From: Nymphaea colorata
Lineage: Eukaryota; Streptophyta; Magnoliopsida; Nymphaeales; Nymphaeaceae
Assembly (NCBI RefSeq): GCF_008831285.2
Contig: NC_045141.1
Span: 20,952,848-21,016,847 of the forward strand
Reading direction: 5' to 3'
DNA length: 64,000 nt
Under the pieces are notes generated by a model. It was not told where the DNA came from, ran no database searches, and saw only the letters and a program-made list of their open reading frames with translations. Numbering within the stretch: the stretch's first letter is position 1; each line of letters starts with the position of its first letter. Positions 61,305 to 64,000 of the stretch are shown here, in pieces. The position numbers were made by a program, and so were the translations under genes.

Positions 61305-61959
61305 TCGTGCTTTGCAAGAGAGTAGTGCATCTCTATTGTGTTGAGCTGCATGCTTTTGTTGTCTGATTTGCTTTTGCTATTCAGTTTTGTCGATGATTAT
61401 GTTAAATAAGTGAATGCTACACAATTGCAGTGAGACGGCTACATATAATATGAAGGAGTTCAATAAAACAAGCCGTTGCCTTGTATCTAGGAAATGACTA
61501 TTTTATTCCCACTCATCTTTGTTGTGGATGCATATCGGCATAGGTCTTTTACTCGTAGGTTGACTACATAGTAAGACTCTCTTCATATTGACTCTCTCTC
61601 CAGAAACCTTCCTTTGTGGCAACCGTAAGGATTTTTTCTCCGCTCTTAAAACACTTAGGGGCCACTGGACATAATTAGGAGCAAGATAAGAATGTGATAG
61701 CATATATTGACTGGTTGATATGTGAATTCTTTTGGTTTACCATTCCTTGATAGCATATATGCCCATTATCACTTCTTGCCACTTCTCATCAATGTATATG
61801 CGTTTATTATCGATACTGAGAACAACGAAATATTTGTCCTTCATGATGGCCCCTGGGTATATCCCTGGCTCCTGCTAGGCATATGCATAGGGAAATGGCT
61901 ACGACTAGAAGGAGGAGGATTGCAGTGCTCCGCATTTTGGCAGAGAGGGAGGCAGTGAA
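61305..61959. pseudogene. Flank of copy D and rearranged His-rich fragment F
   Basis: The first half is the 3' flank of copy D. From about 61705 the sequence matches the upstream region of copies A and B (ttgatagcatatatgcccat, gagaacaacgaaatatttgt). At about 61842 it switches directly to the inverse end of the gene: on the minus strand, codons for LLLLVVAISLCICLAGARD, then the start codon and leader up to 61959. In A and B those two blocks are in the opposite order, so F is a shuffled remnant, as left by a deletion between tandem copies. An LTR element has inserted directly after its leader piece. Confidence 0.65.
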
Positions 61960-62608
61960 TGTTTGGATAAAATGCGGATAAACACGAATCTACTAAAAAA
62001 GATTCAACAACGAAGTATAGCCCAAACCGATCATGCAAGAAGCAACAAGCCAACGACCAAACAATCACAAATGCACGAGAAGATTTTTACGTGGAAAACC
62101 CCTCTAAACAATGAGGGTAAAAACCACGGGGTACTACGACCCAAAACTCAATCCACTATAATCAATGATATAAGTTGTCCCACGAAGAGCTACACAAAGC
62201 CAACCCTCCAACAATAATATCTCACCAAAGCTATATGAGAAAACAAGGGAAAAATATCACGGATTGAATGCCCAAAACGTGGATTGGGAGGAGATGCGTT
62301 CCGCCTCCTCGTTGGAATCGAATCTTGCTTTAGCCAAATGCTCGCAACCTTCTCTTCCTCTTCTCATTCTCTCCTTTCTTCTTCTCCTTCTCTCCTCTTG
62401 CTATGCAGCCACCAAGAGAGAGCACGAGAGACCACACCTCTCCTTTCTCTTTTCCCCAAAAACGGAACCCTAGAAAGAGAGAGAGAGTGAGAGACGTAAG
62501 AGGGATTGAGAGAGAGAGGGGGCACATCGCGTGCCCCTCTTTTTCTTCCGCCCGTCACTTAAGTGACGGGCCGGATCGGGTCCACTTGAGGCTGGACCCG
62601 ACCCAACA
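61960..62608 (-). repeat. 3' long terminal repeat of the Copia element
   Basis: About 649 bp, starting TGTTGGGTCGG and ending CCAAACA on the minus strand (TG...CA ends with a short inverted repeat). It directly follows the polypurine tract. The bases next to its outer end (gtgaa, 61955-61959) are the expected target duplication; the other copy would lie outside the window. Confidence 0.75.
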
Positions 62609-64000
62609 AGCTCCCCCTCCAGCCTCAAGTGAGGGAACATTCCTGCAAAAAGAACAAAATTAATATACTGCCTTAAAGGCAGTCATCTCAACTAAGTCTC
62701 TACACATATCATGTTTCTCTTTAGGTAGAGACTTCGTCATCATATATGCTGGATTATCATCTGTATGGATCTTATCAAAAACAAACTGCTTCGACTCTAG
62801 AACATCACGTATCCAATGATACCTCACGTCTATATGCTTTGACCTTGCATGAAAAGTAGAATTCTTTCCAAGGTGAATAGCACTCTGACTGTCACAGTAA
62901 AGCACGTACTCGTCTTGACTGAACTGAAGTTCCTACATGAACCTCTTCATCCATAGGAGCTCCTTGCTCGCCTCTGTAGCTGCAATAAACTCTGCTTCAG
63001 TAGTAGATAATGCTACACATTTCTGAAGTCCGGATTGCCAAGAAACTGCACCACCTGCATATGTCAATAAAAAACCAGATATAGATCTTCTCCCGTCAAT
63101 GTCTCCTGCCATGTCTAAATCTGTATAACCAACGAGAATAGGTTTTTCTGCCCCAAAACAAAGTGAGAAACTGCTAGTCCCACGAAGGTATCTCAAAATC
63201 CATTTAACTGCTTCCCAGTGTTTCTTTCCTGGATTTGAGACAAACCGACTAACAACACCAACTGAATGAGCAATATCTGGTCTAGTACATACCATAGCAT
63301 ACATCAGACTACCTGTGACTGAGGCATAGGGAATCTTCTCCATATCTTCCTTTTCTGAATCTGTCCTTGGACTCTGCTTGGTGCTCAACTTGAAATGCGC
63401 TGCAAGAGGGGTGCTAACAGGCTTTTCCTTGTCCATGTGAAATCTTTGAAGTACCTTCTCAATGTATTTCTCTTGAGATAGCCATAGCTTCTTCGACTTC
63501 CTATCTCGTGTTATCTTCATACCCAAAATCTGACTAGCATGTCTCAAGTCTTTCATAGCAAACGACTTGCTCAACTCCTTTTTCAAGTTTGAAATTCTCG
63601 ATATATTGTTGCCAACAATAAGCATGTCATCAACATAAATCAACAAAATGATAAAATCATTACCTGAGAATTTCTTCACAAAGACGCAGTGATCTGAAGT
63701 AGTTTTGGTGTAGTCATACTCCCCCATAAATGACTCGAACTTCTTGTACCACTGCCTAGGTGCCTGCTTCAGACCATACAAGCTTTTCTTTAATCTGCAA
63801 ACATGGTTTTCTTTACCTTTCATAAGAAAACCTTCTGGCTGCATCATGTAAATTTCTTCATCAAGATCACCATGAAGAAAAGCTGTCTTCACATCCATCT
63901 GTTCGATCTCTAAATCAAGACTGGCTGCCAAACTAAGAACAACTCTGATAGATGACATCTTGACCACCGGTGAGAATATCTCGTCGAAGTCAACTCATTT
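61960..64000 (-). mobile_element. Ty1/Copia LTR element, Tnt1-like (Tork lineage), 3' part
   Basis: A fossil retroelement in minus orientation that continues beyond the window. From right to left: reverse transcriptase with AFLHGDLDEEIYMMQPEGF, KKSLYGLKQAPRQWYKKFE and the catalytic YVDDMLIVG; RNase H with ALSTTEAEFIAATE and YCDSQSAIHLGKN; then a purine tract (62609-62625) and the 3' LTR at about 61960-62608. Protein order and wording match tobacco Tnt1. The visible coding part is interrupted at least once, so it is broken. Good conservation suggests a fairly young insertion, but the 5' LTR is not visible, so it cannot be dated. Confidence 0.88.

Noticed and set aside
1-64000. tRNA, rRNA, CRISPR arrays or bacterial operon features
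   Set aside because: None seen. The DNA is plant nuclear; the short tandem arrays are minisatellites or coding repeats without CRISPR-like spacers.

Overview
This is nuclear DNA of a flowering plant. The genes have many GT-AG introns, there are long AT-rich intergenic stretches, CT/GA/AT microsatellites, hAT-type miniature elements and a Tnt1-like Copia element, and the recognisable proteins are typical plant types. I cannot name the species.

Layout. (1) 2391-9233, minus: a complete 16-exon gene for an MHK/MAK-type protein kinase, which I could splice in frame to 454 residues. (2) 10374-11785, minus: a likely two-exon gene for a small membrane protein of unknown function, with a TATA box near 12000. 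(3) 12.0-22.3 kb: no convincing gene, but degenerate repeats and two miniature elements with 8-bp target duplications. (4) 23220-25330, plus: a three-exon GT77-type (DUF271) Golgi glycosyltransferase of 511 residues. (5) 28247-33112, minus: an eight-exon putative methyltransferase of the PMT21/ERD3 type, 615 residues. (6) 33.1-44.2 kb: mostly gene-poor repeats, with two phase-compatible coding-like exons of an unrecognised gene or gene remnant at 39.05-40.87 kb. (7) 44.2-48.63 kb, plus: replication protein A large subunit (RPA1) with two C-terminal CCHC zinc knuckles, 838 residues, and an intron in its 5' leader. (8) 48-62 kb: the accessory part of the window.

The 48-62 kb part is a tandem segmental duplication. 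Unit 1 (about 48.07-55.9 kb) runs from the last third of the RPA1 gene through a minus-strand His/Lys/Asp-repeat gene (copy A) to two plus-strand relatives (copies C and E). Unit 2 (about 56.18-61.85 kb) repeats that order: a truncated RPA1 3' fragment, copy B (minus), copy D (plus) and a shuffled fragment F. The encoded proteins have a secretory signal peptide followed by almost nothing but histidine, lysine, aspartate and glutamate, in 12-residue (36-bp) repeats or HE/HD-rich runs. They look like secreted or vacuolar metal- or polyanion-binding proteins, which is inference. B, C and D look intact; A has lost half its signal peptide; E has lost its start; F is only a signal-peptide piece.

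(9) 61960-64000, minus: the 3' LTR and the reverse transcriptase/RNase H part of a Tnt1-like (Tork) Copia element, inserted into fragment F and running off the window.

The four conserved genes are ordinary housekeeping or cell-wall genes with no evident joint function. The novelty lies in the His-rich repeat-protein cluster, its duplication history and its internal repeat dynamics.
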